Shown here in pieces: positions 29,004 through 38,059 of a DNA stretch of 56,626 nucleotides. Origin of the DNA: Streptomyces regalis. Lineage in GTDB: Bacteria > Actinomycetota > Actinomycetes > Streptomycetales > Streptomycetaceae. The notes beneath the pieces were generated by a model. The model made no database searches. It saw only the letters and a list, made by a program, of their open reading frames with translations, and was not told the DNA's origin. Where the stretch lies: positions 1 through 56,626 of the forward strand of contig NZ_LLZG01000365.1 in NCBI RefSeq assembly GCF_001509475.1, read 5' to 3'. Position 1 is the stretch's first letter. Every line of letters begins with the position of its first letter. The position numbers and the translations under genes were made by a program.

Positions 29004-31295
29004 ATGACCCGCACCACCGACGAACCGCCGATAGCCGTGACGGCCGACACGACCAGTACAGCCGAGTCGACCGGCACCACCGGCACGACTGCCATCTCCG
29101 AAGCAGAGCTGCTCATCGGCGGGATGACCTGCGCCTCCTGCGCGGCCCGCGTCGAGAAGAAGCTGAACCGCATGGACGGCGTGACCGCCACGGTGAACTA
29201 CGCGACGGAGAAGGCGAAGGTCAGCTACCCCGCGGGCATCCAGGTCGCCGACCTGATCGCCACCGTGGTGAAGACGGGCTACACGGCCACGGAGCCGGCC
29301 CCTGCGGAGCCCGCGCCCCAAGCCACTGCGGCCGCTCCGGAAGACCCCGAACTGACCGGCTACCGCCGGCGCGTCACCGTCTCCGCGCTGCTCGCCGTCC
29401 CCGTCGTCCTGCTGTCGATGATCCCGGCCCTGCAGTTCGACAACTGGCAGTGGCTCGCGCTCACCCTGGCCGCACCGGTCGTCGTCTGGGGCGGACTGCC
29501 CTTCCACCGGGCCGCGTTCACGAACGCCCGGCACGGTGCGGCGACCATGGACACGCTGATCTCGATGGGCACGCTGGCCGCGTTCGGGTGGTCGCTGTGG
29601 GCGCTGTTCCTCGGCGACGCGGGCATGAGCGGCATGCGCGACGACTTCGAGTTCACGGTCGCGCGCGTGGACGGCGCCTCGCAGATCTACCTCGAAGTGG
29701 CGGCCGGGGTCGTCACCTTCATCCTCCTCGGCCGCTATCTGGAGGCTCGCGCCAAGCGCCGCGCGGGGGCGGCGCTGCGGGCACTGATGGAACTGGGCGC
29801 GAAGGACGTGACCGTGCTGCGGGACGGCCGCGAGATGCGCGTTCCTGTGGACCGGCTGGCCGTCGGCGACCGGTTCGTCGTACGGCCGGGCGAGAAGATC
29901 GCCACCGACGGCACCGTCGTCGAGGGCACCAGCGCGGTGGACGCCTCCATGCTGACTGGCGAGTCGGTGCCGGTGGACGTCACGGTCGGGGACGCGGTCA
30001 CCGGTGCGACGGTCAACGCGGGCGGACGGCTCGTCGTCGAGGTGACCCGGATCGGCGCCGACACCCGGCTCGCGCGGATGGCGAAGCTGGTGGAGGACGC
30101 GCAGAACGGCAAGGCCGAGGTGCAGCGGCTCGCCGACCGGATCTCCGCGGTGTTCGTACCGACGGTCATCGTCCTCGCGGTCGCCACCTTCGGGGCGTGG
30201 CTCGGCGTCACCGGTGACACGGTCGCCGCGTTCACCGCGGCCGTCGCGGTCCTGATCATCGCCTGTCCCTGCGCGCTGGGCCTGGCCACTCCCACGGCCC
30301 TCATGGTCGGCACGGGGCGCGGCGCGCAGCTCGGCATCCTCATCAAGGGCCCCGAGGTACTGGAGTCCACGCGCCGGGTCGACACCGTCGTCCTGGACAA
30401 GACCGGAACGGTCACCACCGGTCGCATGACCCTCCAGAAGGTGTACGCCGCCGAGGGCGAGGACGAGGAACAGGTGCTGCGCCTCGCGGGCGCCGTCGAG
30501 CACGCGTCCGAGCATCCCGTTGCCCGGGCGGTGGCCCAGGGCGCTGAGGAGAGGTTCGGGCGGCTGCCGGAGGTCACGGGGTTCGAGAACGTACCCGGGC
30601 GGGGCGTGCACGGGCGCGTGGAGGGCCGTGACGTGGCCGTGGGGCGCCTTTTCGACGCGCTGCCCACCGGGCTCGCCCGCGCCAGGGAAGAGGCCGAGAG
30701 GGACGGTCGTACGGCCGTCGTGGTCGGGTGGGACGGAGTGGCACGCGGTGTCGTCGCCGTCGCGGACGCGGTGAAGGAGACCAGCGCCGAGGCGGTGCGC
30801 GAGCTGCGCGCGCTGGGGCTGGCTCCGGTGCTGCTGACCGGGGACAACCGGACGGTCGCCGAGGCCGTGGCGGACGCGGTCGGTATAGATCAGGTGATCG
30901 CGGAGGTCCTGCCCGAGGACAAGGTGGAAGCCGTACGGCGACTGCAGCGCGAGGGGCGGTGCGTCGCGATGGTCGGCGACGGCGTCAACGACGCGGCCGC
31001 GCTCGCCACCGCCGATCTGGGTCTCGCCCTGGGCACCGGGACTGACGCGGCGATCGAGGCGGGCGATCTGACGCTGGTGCGCGGGGATCTGCGGGTGGCG
31101 GCGGACGCGATCCGGCTGTCCCGGAAGACGCTGGCCACGATCAAGGGCAACCTGGTGTGGGCCTTCGGGTACAACGTCGCCGCGTTGCCGCTGGCCGCGG
31201 CGGGGCTGCTGAACCCGATGATCGCGGGGGCCGCGATGGCGTTCTCCTCGGTGTTCGTGGTGACGAACAGCCTGCGACTGCGGACGTTCCGGTGA
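29004..31295 (+). CDS. copA: Copper-exporting P1B-type ATPase
   Basis: 763 aa from ATG 29004. A Thr-rich N-terminus is followed by one HMA domain (MTCASC, 41-46), then eight membrane segments with the CPC transport motif (421-423), the phosphorylation site DKTGT (D465), the nucleotide domain SEHPVARA and the hinge [10 protein letters not shown]. The order and spacing are those of P1B-1 copper exporters. Co-transcribed with copZ. Downstream is a long non-coding stretch. Confidence 0.93.
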   Translation: MTRTTDEPPIAVTADTTSTAESTGTTGTTAISEAELLIGGMTCASCAARVEKKLNRMDGVTATVNYATEKAKVSYPAGIQVADLIATVVKTGYTATEPAPAEPAPQATAAAPEDPELTGYRRRVTVSALLAVPVVLLSMIPALQFDNWQWLALTLAAPVVVWGGLPFHRAAFTNARHGAATMDTLISMGTLAAFGWSLWALFLGDAGMSGMRDDFEFTVARVDGASQIYLEVAAGVVTFILLGRYLEARAKRRAGAALRALMELGAKDVTVLRDGREMRVPVDRLAVGDRFVVRPGEKIATDGTVVEGTSAVDASMLTGESVPVDVTVGDAVTGATVNAGGRLVVEVTRIGADTRLARMAKLVEDAQNGKAEVQRLADRISAVFVPTVIVLAVATFGAWLGVTGDTVAAFTAAVAVLIIACPCALGLATPTALMVGTGRGAQLGILIKGPEVLESTRRVDTVVLDKTGTVTTGRMTLQKVYAAEGEDEEQVLRLAGAVEHASEHPVARAVAQGAEERFGRLPEVTGFENVPGRGVHGRVEGRDVAVGRLFDALPTGLARAREEAERDGRTAVVVGWDGVARGVVAVADAVKETSAEAVRELRALGLAPVLLTGDNRTVAEAVADAVGIDQVIAEVLPEDKVEAVRRLQREGRCVAMVGDGVNDAAALATADLGLALGTGTDAAIEAGDLTLVRGDLRVAADAIRLSRKTLATIKGNLVWAFGYNVAALPLAAAGLLNPMIAGAAMAFSSVFVVTNSLRLRTFR

Positions 31296-31429
31296 ATTCG
31301 TAGGAAGAACCCCACTGGGCCCCTCTGGAGTCCGACGCCCAGCTCACATAAGCTCTTCACAAGGCTCACGCATCATCCTTACGCTGGGATCCCGATCGCC
31401 ATATCGGGGCTCTTGCGTATCTAACGGAC

Positions 31430-31820
31430 ATATGCAAGAGACGCAGATCACAGTGATGTGAACGTAACCATCGAAGGGGTTCGAAGGTCTAAGTTGACGA
31501 TGTCAGGCAGCGTCTTGGGGGGCGCTTACTGGCATCTGGGGATGTCTTGGGGGACTTCCTCAGAGTTGCGTTGCCGGGGCACGCACGTCGGGAAGCTTTG
31601 AGCGGCCCTCCCGAGTGTGCGCTGTCCCGGCAGACCGCACACCCATGAGTACGACGAGTTTTGCTCGTTCTGCTCAACGGCAGTACCGAAAGACAGCGAT
31701 TTCAGGCGCTGCTCTCTCAGACGCCCGGCCGGATCCCGTGGGGGGAATCCGCACCGGGACATGGGAAGGCGCCCTGGACGTCGGCCCGTGGGGGGACCGC
31801 CGCCAGGGCGCCTTCTTTTA
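31430..31820 (+). ncRNA. Candidate non-coding transcript ending at a strong terminator
   Basis: Between copA and citA lies about 900 bp with no convincing gene. The part from roughly 31340 to 31720 is visibly less GC-rich than its surroundings and contains only short unsupported frames on either strand. It ends in a strong intrinsic terminator on the plus strand (31765-31820), which implies a rightward transcript begins upstream. Possible start signals include TTGACGATG near 31495. The 5' end given is a guess. A small RNA or a short-peptide mRNA are both possible. Confidence 0.35.
31765..31820 (+). terminator. Intrinsic terminator
   Basis: A 13-bp perfect stem, GAAGGCGCCCTGG (31765-31777) with CCAGGGCGCCTTC (31803-31815), encloses a 25-base loop and is followed by TTTTA. 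It points rightward, away from copA, and has no annotated gene directly before it. Confidence 0.75.
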
Positions 31821-31930
31821 TCCGCCTTTTATCCGCGCATACCTGTAGCTGCGGGCCGGCCGCACATAGCCAAGAGCCCCGCACCCGGCCGAAGCCGTGC
31901 GCAGGGCTCTGTACGCGAGACCCGAGTGTG

Positions 31931-32015
31931 ACGGGACACCGGCAACCCGGCACCCGTCCCCGGCCGGTGTCAGCGCGCCTCAACAGCAACGACGTCGCGC
32001 CCGACCGCACCCGTG
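31931..32015. repeat. Decayed extra copy of the citA 3' end
   Basis: These 85 bp align with 32155-32238, which hold the last codons of citA, its stop and the following hairpin. Both begin ACGGGACACCGGCAACCCGG and end CACCCGTG. In minus-strand translation the copy reads GAVGRDVVAVEAR then stop, against GVVERDFVPVEER in citA. Both copies contain an inverted GACACC/GGTGTC pair that could be the citA terminator stem. A second hairpin, AGAGCCC/GGGCTCT, is at 31873-31910. Confidence 0.7.
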
Positions 32016-32154
32016 CCCGTGCCCATGGTGCCCAGAAGCCCGCAGCATTCGATGACGGCTCCACCGCGGGCCACACCCGGCAGCACGCACAACCCATCGC
32101 ACGCCACACCGGGAAGCCGGACGGGTTCCCGAAACCGAGGGCACGACCCCACCC

Positions 32155-32238
32155 ACGGGACACCGGCAACCCGGCGCCCCCACCGGCAGGTGTCAGCGCT
32201 CCTCGACCGGAACGAAGTCGCGCTCGACGACACCCGTG
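32155..32238. repeat. citA 3' end copy of the direct repeat
   Basis: Intact partner of the 31931-32015 copy, 224 bp away in the same orientation. It covers the final 15 citA codons, the stop at 32193 and the inverted repeat beyond it. Confidence 0.7.
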
Positions 32239-33482
32239 TAGATCTGGCGCGGGCGGCCGATGCGGGAGCCCGGCTCCTTGATCATCTCGTGCCACTGGGC
32301 GATCCAGCCCGGGAGGCGGCCGAGGGCGAACAGGACCGTGAACATCTCGGTCGGGAAGCCCATGGCGCGGTAGATCAGGCCGGTGTAGAAGTCGACGTTC
32401 GGGTAGAGGTTGCGCGAGACGAAGTAGTCGTCGGAGAGCGCGTGCTCCTCCAGCTTGAGCGCGATGTCCAGCAGCTCGTCGGACTTGCCGAGGGCCGACA
32501 GGACGTCGTGCGCCGCAGCCTTGATGATCTTGGCGCGCGGGTCGAAGGACTTGTACACCCGGTGGCCGAAGCCCATCAGGCGGACGCCGTCCTCCTTGTT
32601 CTTCACCTTGTTGATGAAGGAGTCGACGTCGCCGCCGTTCGCCTGGATACCCTCCAGCATCTCCAGCACGGACTGGTTGGCGCCGCCGTGCAGCGGGCCC
32701 CAGAGGGCGGAGATGCCGGCCGAGATCGACGCGAACATGTTCGCCTGCGACGAGCCGACCAGACGGACCGTCGACGTCGAACAGTTCTGCTCGTGGTCCG
32801 CGTGCAGGATCAGCAGCTTGTCGAGGGCGGAGACGACGACCGGGTCCAGGTCGTACTCCTGCGCCGGCACCGAGAAGGTCATCCGCAGGAAGTTCTCGAC
32901 GTAGCCGAGGTCGTTGCGCGGGTAGACGAACGGGTGGCCGATCGACTTCTTGTAGGCGTACGCCGCGATCGTCGGAAGCTTGGCGAGCAGACGGATCGTC
33001 GAGAGGTTGCGCTGCGTCTCGTCGAACGGATTGTGGCTGTCCTGGTAGAACGTGGACAGCGCGGAGACGACCGACGACAGCATGGCCATCGGGTGGGCGT
33101 CGCGCGGGAAGCCCTTGTAGAAGTTCTTGACGTCCTCGTGCAGCAGGGTGTGCTGCGTGATCTCGTTCTTGAAGGTCGAGAGCTCGTCGACGGTCGGCAG
33201 CTCACCGTTGATCAGCAGGTAGGCCACCTCCAGGAAGGTGGAGCGCTCGGCCAGCTGCTCGATCGGGTAGCCGCGGTAGCGGAGGATGCCCGCCTCGCCG
33301 TCGAGGTAGGTGACGGCGGATTTATAGGCGGCGGTGTTGCCGTAGCCGCTGTCCAGCGTCACCAGACCGGTCTGGGCGCGGAGCTTGCCGATGTCGAAGC
33401 CCTTGTCGCCGACGGTGCTGTCAATCACCGGGTAGGTGTACTCGCCGTCGCCGTACCGCAGTACTACAGAGTTGTCGCTCAC
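32193..33482 (-). CDS. citA: Citrate synthase
   Basis: 429 aa from GTG 33482 (VSDNSVVLRYGDGEYTYPVID), with GAGGGAAG upstream; an ATG four codons earlier is less likely. Type I/II hexameric-like bacterial citrate synthase condensing oxaloacetate and acetyl-CoA. Active-site elements are HADHEQNCSTSTVR, the citrate-binding GPLHGGANQ and MGFGHRVYKSFDPRA. Full length for actinobacterial enzymes. Stands alone with its own palindromic promoter, and its 3' end is partly duplicated downstream. Confidence 0.94.
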   Translation of the reverse strand: MSDNSVVLRYGDGEYTYPVIDSTVGDKGFDIGKLRAQTGLVTLDSGYGNTAAYKSAVTYLDGEAGILRYRGYPIEQLAERSTFLEVAYLLINGELPTVDELSTFKNEITQHTLLHEDVKNFYKGFPRDAHPMAMLSSVVSALSTFYQDSHNPFDETQRNLSTIRLLAKLPTIAAYAYKKSIGHPFVYPRNDLGYVENFLRMTFSVPAQEYDLDPVVVSALDKLLILHADHEQNCSTSTVRLVGSSQANMFASISAGISALWGPLHGGANQSVLEMLEGIQANGGDVDSFINKVKNKEDGVRLMGFGHRVYKSFDPRAKIIKAAAHDVLSALGKSDELLDIALKLEEHALSDDYFVSRNLYPNVDFYTGLIYRAMGFPTEMFTVLFALGRLPGWIAQWHEMIKEPGSRIGRPRQIYTGVVERDFVPVEER

Positions 33483-33582
33483 GTCTTCCCTCACCGACGT
33501 TGTGCCTCATCTTCGAGGTTGCCCTGACTGTCTCTACCCTCCCCCATTCGGCTCAGGAGAGTGCACTCGGGGTCGACCATTG

Positions 33583-33611
33583 GGCCTATTGGCGGCACTG
33601 AGTGCCGCCAA
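33583..33611 (-). promoter_or_regulatory. citA promoter overlapped by a perfect 11-bp-arm palindrome
   Basis: On the minus strand a -35 TTGGCG (33611-33606), a 17-bp spacer and a -10 TAGGCC (33588-33583) can be read about 100 bp before the citA start. A perfect inverted repeat with arms TTGGCGGCACT and AGTGCCGCCAA and one central base (33589-33611) covers the whole -35 box and spacer, the position of a repressor site. A second small palindrome GAGTGCACTC (33559-33568) lies in the leader. Confidence 0.55.
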
Positions 33612-33748
33612 CTTGTCATCCTGCCCCCTGTTTTCCCCATCCGGAAGTGCTCTGTGACCTTCACGACTCGTTTGATCGATCATTTTTTTCCATGCCTCAC
33701 GAATCGCCAGGTCAGAAGGGGGCCCCGGCGGCAAACCAGGAGCAGGGT

Positions 33749-36007
33749 TCAGGAGGAGCCCGCGAGACGGAAGTCGAGCGCCGTGCAGCGCCGCCCCGCC
33801 GACACCGTGCGCACCGCCTGACCGATCGCCTTGCGTGAACCCACTAGGACGACCAGCTGCTTGGCGCGGGTCACCGCCGTGTACAGCAGGTTCCGCTGAA
33901 GCATCATCCATGCTCCGGTGGTGACGGGGATCACCACAGCGGGATATTCACTTCCCTGTGAACGGTGGATCGTCACCGCGTACGCATGCGCCAGTTCGTC
34001 CAGTTCATCGAATTCGTACGGAACCTCCTCGTCCTCGTCCGTCAGCACCGTGAGCCGCTGGTCGACCGGGTCGAGCGAGGTGACCACGCCCACGGTGCCG
34101 TTGAAGACACCGTTCTTCCCCTTCTCGTAATTGTTGCGAATCTGGGTGACCTTGTCGCCGACGCGGAAGACCCGCCCGCCGAACCGCTTCTCCGCCAGAT
34201 CGGGGCGCCCGGGGGTGACGGCCTGCTGGAGCAGACCGTTCAGGGTGCCCGCGCCGGCGGGCCCGCGGTGCATGGGGGCCAGGACCTGGACGTCCCGGCG
34301 CGGGTCGAGGCCGAACTTGGCCGGAATGCGACGGGCCGCCACATCCACCGTGAGCCGTCCGGCCGCCTCCGTGTCGTCCTCGACGAAGAGGAAGAAGTCC
34401 TTCATGCCGTCCGTGACCGGGTGCTGCCCGGCGTTGATCCGGTGCGCGTTGGTCACCACGCCGGACTGCTGGGCCTGGCGGAAGACCCGGGTCAGGCGTA
34501 CGGCCGGGATGGGGCTGCCGTCCGCCAGGAGGTCCCTGAGCACCTCCCCCGCGCCGACGCTGGGCAACTGGTCCACGTCCCCGACGAAGAGCAGATGGGC
34601 GCCCGGCGGTACGGCTTTGACCAGCTTGTTGGCGAGCAGCAGGTCCAGCATCGACGCCTCGTCGACCACCACCAGGTCGGCCTGGAGCGGACGGTCCCTG
34701 TCGTACGCCGCGTCGCCGCCCGGCTTGAGCTCCAGGAGGCGGTGGACGGTGGAGGCCTCGGCGCCGGTGAGCTCGGCGAGGCGCTTGGCGGCGCGGCCGG
34801 TGGGGGCGGCCAGCACGACCCTGGCCTTCTTCGCGCGGGCCAGCTCCACGATCGAGCGGACCGTGAAGGACTTTCCGCAGCCGGGGCCCCCGGTGAGCAC
34901 GGCGACCTTCTGCGTCAGCGCCAGCTTGACGGCGGCCTCCTGCTCGGGGGCGAGGTCCACACCCGTACGGCCCTTGAGCCAGCCCAGCGCCTTGTCCCAG
35001 GCCACGTCATGGAAGCCCGGCATCCGGTCCTCGTCGGTGCGCAGCAGGCGCAACAGCTGGGCGGAGAGGGAGAGTTCGGCCCGGTGGAAGGGGACGAGGT
35101 AGACGGCGGTCACGGGCTCGGAGTCGCCGTCGGGGCCGGGCACCTTCTCCCGTACGACACCCGGGTCGCCGCCGTCCTGCGGAACCTCGGCCAGCTCCGT
35201 GAGGCATTCGATGACGAGCCCGGTGTCGACCTGGAGCAGCTTCACCGCGTCCGCGATCAGCCGCTCCTCGGGGAGGTAGCAGTTGCCCTGGTCGGTGGCC
35301 TGCGAGAGGGCGTACTGCAGGCCAGCCTTGACCCGCTCCGGGCTGTCGTGCGGGATGCCGACGGACTGGGCGATCTTGTCGGCGGTGAGGAAGCCGATGC
35401 CCCAGACGTCGGCGGCCAGCCGGTACGGCTGGTTCTTCACGACGGAGATCGAGGCGTCGCCGTACTTCTTGTAGATGCGGACCGCGATCGACGTCGAGAC
35501 CTCGACCGTCTGGAGGAAGAGCATGACCTCCTTGATCGCCTTCTGCTCCTCCCAGGCGTCGGCGATCTTCTTGGTGCGCTTGGGGCCGAGGCCGGGGACC
35601 TCGATGAGCCGCTTGGGCTCCTCCTCGATGATCTTCAGGGTGTCCAGGCCGAAGTGCTGGGTGATGCGGTCGGCGAAGACCGGGCCGATGCCCTTGACCA
35701 GGCCGGAGCCGAGGTAGCGGCGGATGCCCTGGACGGTGGCCGGCAGGAGGGTCGTGTAGTTCTCGACGGTGAACTGCTTGCCGTACTGGGGGTGGGAGCC
35801 CCAACGGCCCTCCATCCGCAGGGACTCGCCGACCTGGGCTCCCAGCAGTGCGCCGACGACCGTGAGGAGGTCACCCGCTCCTCTGCCGGTGTCTACCCGG
35901 GCGACCGTGTAGCCGTTCTCCTCGTTGGCGTACGTGATTCTCTCCAGCACGCCTTCAAGTACGGCCAGCTTCCGCTCGCCCGTGGAGTTCCCCGCCTGGT
36001 TGGACAT
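33749..36007 (-). CDS. recD2: RecD2-type SF1 DNA helicase
   Basis: 752 aa. RecD2/TraA-like superfamily 1B 5'-3' helicase. The N-terminal OB-like and helix-hairpin-helix part includes GSGLVKGIGPVFADRI and EVPGLGPKRTKKIADAW (about 101-152). Helicase motifs: Walker A GGPGCGKS (373-380), LAAPTGRAAKRL (motif Ia), VVDEASM (motif II), FVGDVDQLPSVGAG (motif III), LTRVFRQ (motif IV), and YAVTIHRSQGSEYPAVVIP plus LLYTAVTRAK (motifs V and VI). Acts in DNA repair without RecBC partners. Its first 141 codons are repeated, frameshifted, at 40860-41290. Confidence 0.9.
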   Translation of the reverse strand: MSNQAGNSTGERKLAVLEGVLERITYANEENGYTVARVDTGRGAGDLLTVVGALLGAQVGESLRMEGRWGSHPQYGKQFTVENYTTLLPATVQGIRRYLGSGLVKGIGPVFADRITQHFGLDTLKIIEEEPKRLIEVPGLGPKRTKKIADAWEEQKAIKEVMLFLQTVEVSTSIAVRIYKKYGDASISVVKNQPYRLAADVWGIGFLTADKIAQSVGIPHDSPERVKAGLQYALSQATDQGNCYLPEERLIADAVKLLQVDTGLVIECLTELAEVPQDGGDPGVVREKVPGPDGDSEPVTAVYLVPFHRAELSLSAQLLRLLRTDEDRMPGFHDVAWDKALGWLKGRTGVDLAPEQEAAVKLALTQKVAVLTGGPGCGKSFTVRSIVELARAKKARVVLAAPTGRAAKRLAELTGAEASTVHRLLELKPGGDAAYDRDRPLQADLVVVDEASMLDLLLANKLVKAVPPGAHLLFVGDVDQLPSVGAGEVLRDLLADGSPIPAVRLTRVFRQAQQSGVVTNAHRINAGQHPVTDGMKDFFLFVEDDTEAAGRLTVDVAARRIPAKFGLDPRRDVQVLAPMHRGPAGAGTLNGLLQQAVTPGRPDLAEKRFGGRVFRVGDKVTQIRNNYEKGKNGVFNGTVGVVTSLDPVDQRLTVLTDEDEEVPYEFDELDELAHAYAVTIHRSQGSEYPAVVIPVTTGAWMMLQRNLLYTAVTRAKQLVVLVGSRKAIGQAVRTVSAGRRCTALDFRLAGSS

Positions 36008-36027
36008 GATCCGACGCTACCGCCCGG
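35585..36027. repeat. recD2 5' end, left copy of an island-flanking direct repeat
   Basis: This 443-bp stretch, codons 1-141 of recD2 plus 20 bp before the ATG, is repeated in the same orientation at 40860-41310. Most bases match, with scattered substitutions. The homology stops sharply at both ends, at PGLG in the protein and at CGCCCGG upstream. Confidence 0.85.
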
Positions 36028-36052
36028 GTGTGACAGCGGCGGGGCGTGCGGG

Positions 36053-36259
36053 TCAGCGGTGGGGGTTCTCCTTGAGGGCTTCGATGAAGGCGGCGAAGGT
36101 TTCGGTGGGGAAGGAGAGGGTGCCGTAGGCCGGGGCCTTCGAGTCACGTACGGCCAAGCGGGCGGGGCGATGGGCGATCTCCACGCAGGCGTTGCCGTCG
36201 CCGCTGCCGGAGTAGGAAGACTTCCGCCAGTTGTCGGAGGTGGTCACCGCGCGCCTCAC
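36053..36259 (-). CDS. DUF397 small protein (WhiJ-module partner)
   Basis: 68 aa from GTG 36259 (a second GTG at 36247 is possible). DUF397 proteins are short actinobacterial proteins with the pattern WRKSSYSGSGDGNACVEIA, a conserved VRDSK and a final FIEALK, all present. They occur next to WhiJ-like XRE regulators and are thought to modulate them. It overlaps the regulator's stop as GTGA, so the pair is coupled. Confidence 0.9.
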   Translation of the reverse strand: MRRAVTTSDNWRKSSYSGSGDGNACVEIAHRPARLAVRDSKAPAYGTLSFPTETFAAFIEALKENPHR

Positions 36260-37107
36260 AGTTCCTTGGCCAGCCTGAGGATCAAGTCACGCGACCCTGC
36301 GGGGTCGAGTGACGCCGCCTCCACTCTACGGAAGAGTGTTCGGAAGACACCAAGCTGGGCTTCGGAGTCAATGAAGACGCTGCCATGGGGACCGTCACGC
36401 AGTACGGTATCCAGCTTCGGAACGGCGCCGCCGGCGTACACCATGGCAGCTGTGATGTCGGCGAAATCCTCCAGCTCGAAGGGGATGACACGAACCGTGA
36501 CGTGGTCCGCCTCGGAGAGTTCCAGGATTCGGTTGAGCTGAGCACGTGAGACAGCGCGCCCGCCGACGCGGATCCGCAGCGCCGCCTCGTGGACCAGCGC
36601 TTCGTAGGGAACAGCCCGCTCCGCCCCAATGATGACGCGCCGCTGCATGCGATGGCGGACGCGCAACTCAAGCTCGTTTTTGGGGAGTTGTGGAACACGG
36701 CAGGAAAAGAGCGCTCGCGCATAGCCTTCGGTCTGAAGGAGGCCTGGGATGTGCAGGAAGTCCACATCCCAGCGATACGCGGCGTGGTGCTCCAGTTCGG
36801 ACAGGTCCAGGAACGCTGCGGGCAGGAGGCCCCGGTACTCCTCCCACCAGCCGCGAGTCCGATCGGTGGCCATGGCGATCAGTGCGTCGATGAACTCGGC
36901 GTCCGTGCAGGTGTAGTGGGACGCCAGGCGCCGCAGCCGATCCTCACTCACACCGGAGAGTCCGGACTCGATATGGCTGATCTGGACGTGACTCACGCCA
37001 AGCTGCGCCGCCGATTCCTTGGCGCTGAAGCCCGCCGCGTCGCGAAGTCTCCGCAACTCGGCCGCCAGGCGCATCTGGCGTGCCGTCGGTTCGCGCCTCG
37101 TCGTCAT
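36256..37107 (-). CDS. WhiJ-like XRE regulator with DUF5753
   Basis: 283 aa. N-terminal XRE/Cro HTH (residues 13-68, AGFSAKESAAQLGVSHVQI), then a DUF5753 domain (about 95-275) with the family phrase FLHIPGLLQTEGYARAL and VTVRVIPFELED. This is the WhiJ-type layout. Coupled downstream to the DUF397 gene and divergent from an AbaA-like ATPase gene, forming a complete WhiJ-type module as described for S. coelicolor paralogues. Probably a developmental or antibiotic switch. Confidence 0.9.
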   Translation of the reverse strand: MTTRREPTARQMRLAAELRRLRDAAGFSAKESAAQLGVSHVQISHIESGLSGVSEDRLRRLASHYTCTDAEFIDALIAMATDRTRGWWEEYRGLLPAAFLDLSELEHHAAYRWDVDFLHIPGLLQTEGYARALFSCRVPQLPKNELELRVRHRMQRRVIIGAERAVPYEALVHEAALRIRVGGRAVSRAQLNRILELSEADHVTVRVIPFELEDFADITAAMVYAGGAVPKLDTVLRDGPHGSVFIDSEAQLGVFRTLFRRVEAASLDPAGSRDLILRLAKEL

Positions 37108-37310
37108 TCACCGCTCCTTGGTGCAACACGCTTGTGAGCACGACTCGTTCGGAGGTCAGATTACGCGATCGGCTTGCGCCACCGAAAATGTAACCCCTAC
37201 CGTCAGTGATGCGACGCACACGCTGCGGATTGCCGGGGCTCCGGAATCGCACCACTCCGCCCTGCCTCCGCAGCTCTCCGAAATCCCCACCACCGAAACG
37301 GAGTTGCCGC

Positions 37311-37724
37311 ATGCCCGAAAACGAGCCCGAGCCCTGGGAGTACTGGCTCTACCTTCCGAACGACCTACGCGCCGTCACCATCAGCCGCCGAACCCTCCGG
37401 CTGATCCTCACCATGCACGGCCTCATCGGCCTCGTGGACGTGGCCGAACTCCTCGCAACGGAGCTGGTCAGCAACGCCGTACGGCACACGAAGGGACCCG
37501 CCGCCCTGCGCGTGCGCTGGTCGGCGGGCGTGTTGCGGATCGGCGCGTGGGACACGGACCCGGAACCGCCCGAGCCGCCAGGGCCCCTGGAAGGACTCCC
37601 TGACGCGGAGGACGGCCGCGGCCTCGCCCTGGTCCGCGCCTGTGCCGACCTCTGGGGCTGGCAACCGCTGACCAGGCACGGGGACCGAGGGAAGTATGTG
37701 TGGTGTGAGCTCGCCGCAGCCTGA
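37311..37724 (+). CDS. HATPase_c_2 anti-sigma-like protein (AbaA-like)
   Basis: 137 aa from ATG 37311, with GGAG seven bases upstream. GHKL ATPase fold of the RsbW/anti-sigma class: N box ELLATELVSNAVRHTKG, G1 box WDTDP in place of DxGxG, and a G2-type EDGRGLALVRACADLWG. It lacks transmembrane segments. Such small ATPases are the third member of WhiJ-type modules (AbaA-like). Divergent from the XRE gene, with a control region of about 200 bp. Confidence 0.85.
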   Translation: MPENEPEPWEYWLYLPNDLRAVTISRRTLRLILTMHGLIGLVDVAELLATELVSNAVRHTKGPAALRVRWSAGVLRIGAWDTDPEPPEPPGPLEGLPDAEDGRGLALVRACADLWGWQPLTRHGDRGKYVWCELAAA

Positions 37725-37869
37725 AACGTTTAGGCAGGTGCGCCCAGGAAGCAAGATGGACACCGACATGCGCACACCCTCATGACCGCTCCTGCGGCGA
37801 TTCCGGCTTCTTCTTGACGATGGCCGGGCTATGGGAGCCCCGGGAGCGCCGTGACGCAGGGAAAGGCAC

Positions 37870-38051
37870 GGGCCAGGCCCCCGGCTCTCAGCGAGGACGC
37901 TGTTGGCGAATTCGTCGTAGGACGCGATTGGCGCGAACTTCCCGGTGACACGCCGCATGTACGCGGTGACGCCGGGACGGACGTGCCAATCGTCGCCGCA
38001 GGGCATGCGCCTGGCAGCCGTCGGCCGGATCAGCTGCTGGAAGAGGCTCGC
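37870..38051 (-). other. Possible coding remnant after the coaD-like gene
   Basis: An open minus-strand stretch reads LFQQLIRPTAARRMPCGDD followed by a WHVRPGVTAYMRR segment, with codon use like a real gene for about 55 codons, then becomes ordinary non-coding text. No convincing start or full-length family match. It may be the decayed end of a gene, or a small protein starting at the ATG 38006. The rest of 37725-38059 shows nothing I can name. Confidence 0.25.
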
Positions 38052-38059
38052 TCAAGTCA

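Noticed and set aside
31489..31848. Short frames on both strands in the copA-citA gap
   Set aside because: No ribosome site with matching codon bias and no family match; an RNA or non-coding role is more likely.
33965..36541. 858-codon plus-strand frame opposite recD2
   Set aside because: Antisense to the helicase whose motifs are all in the minus frame; no motif in the plus frame.
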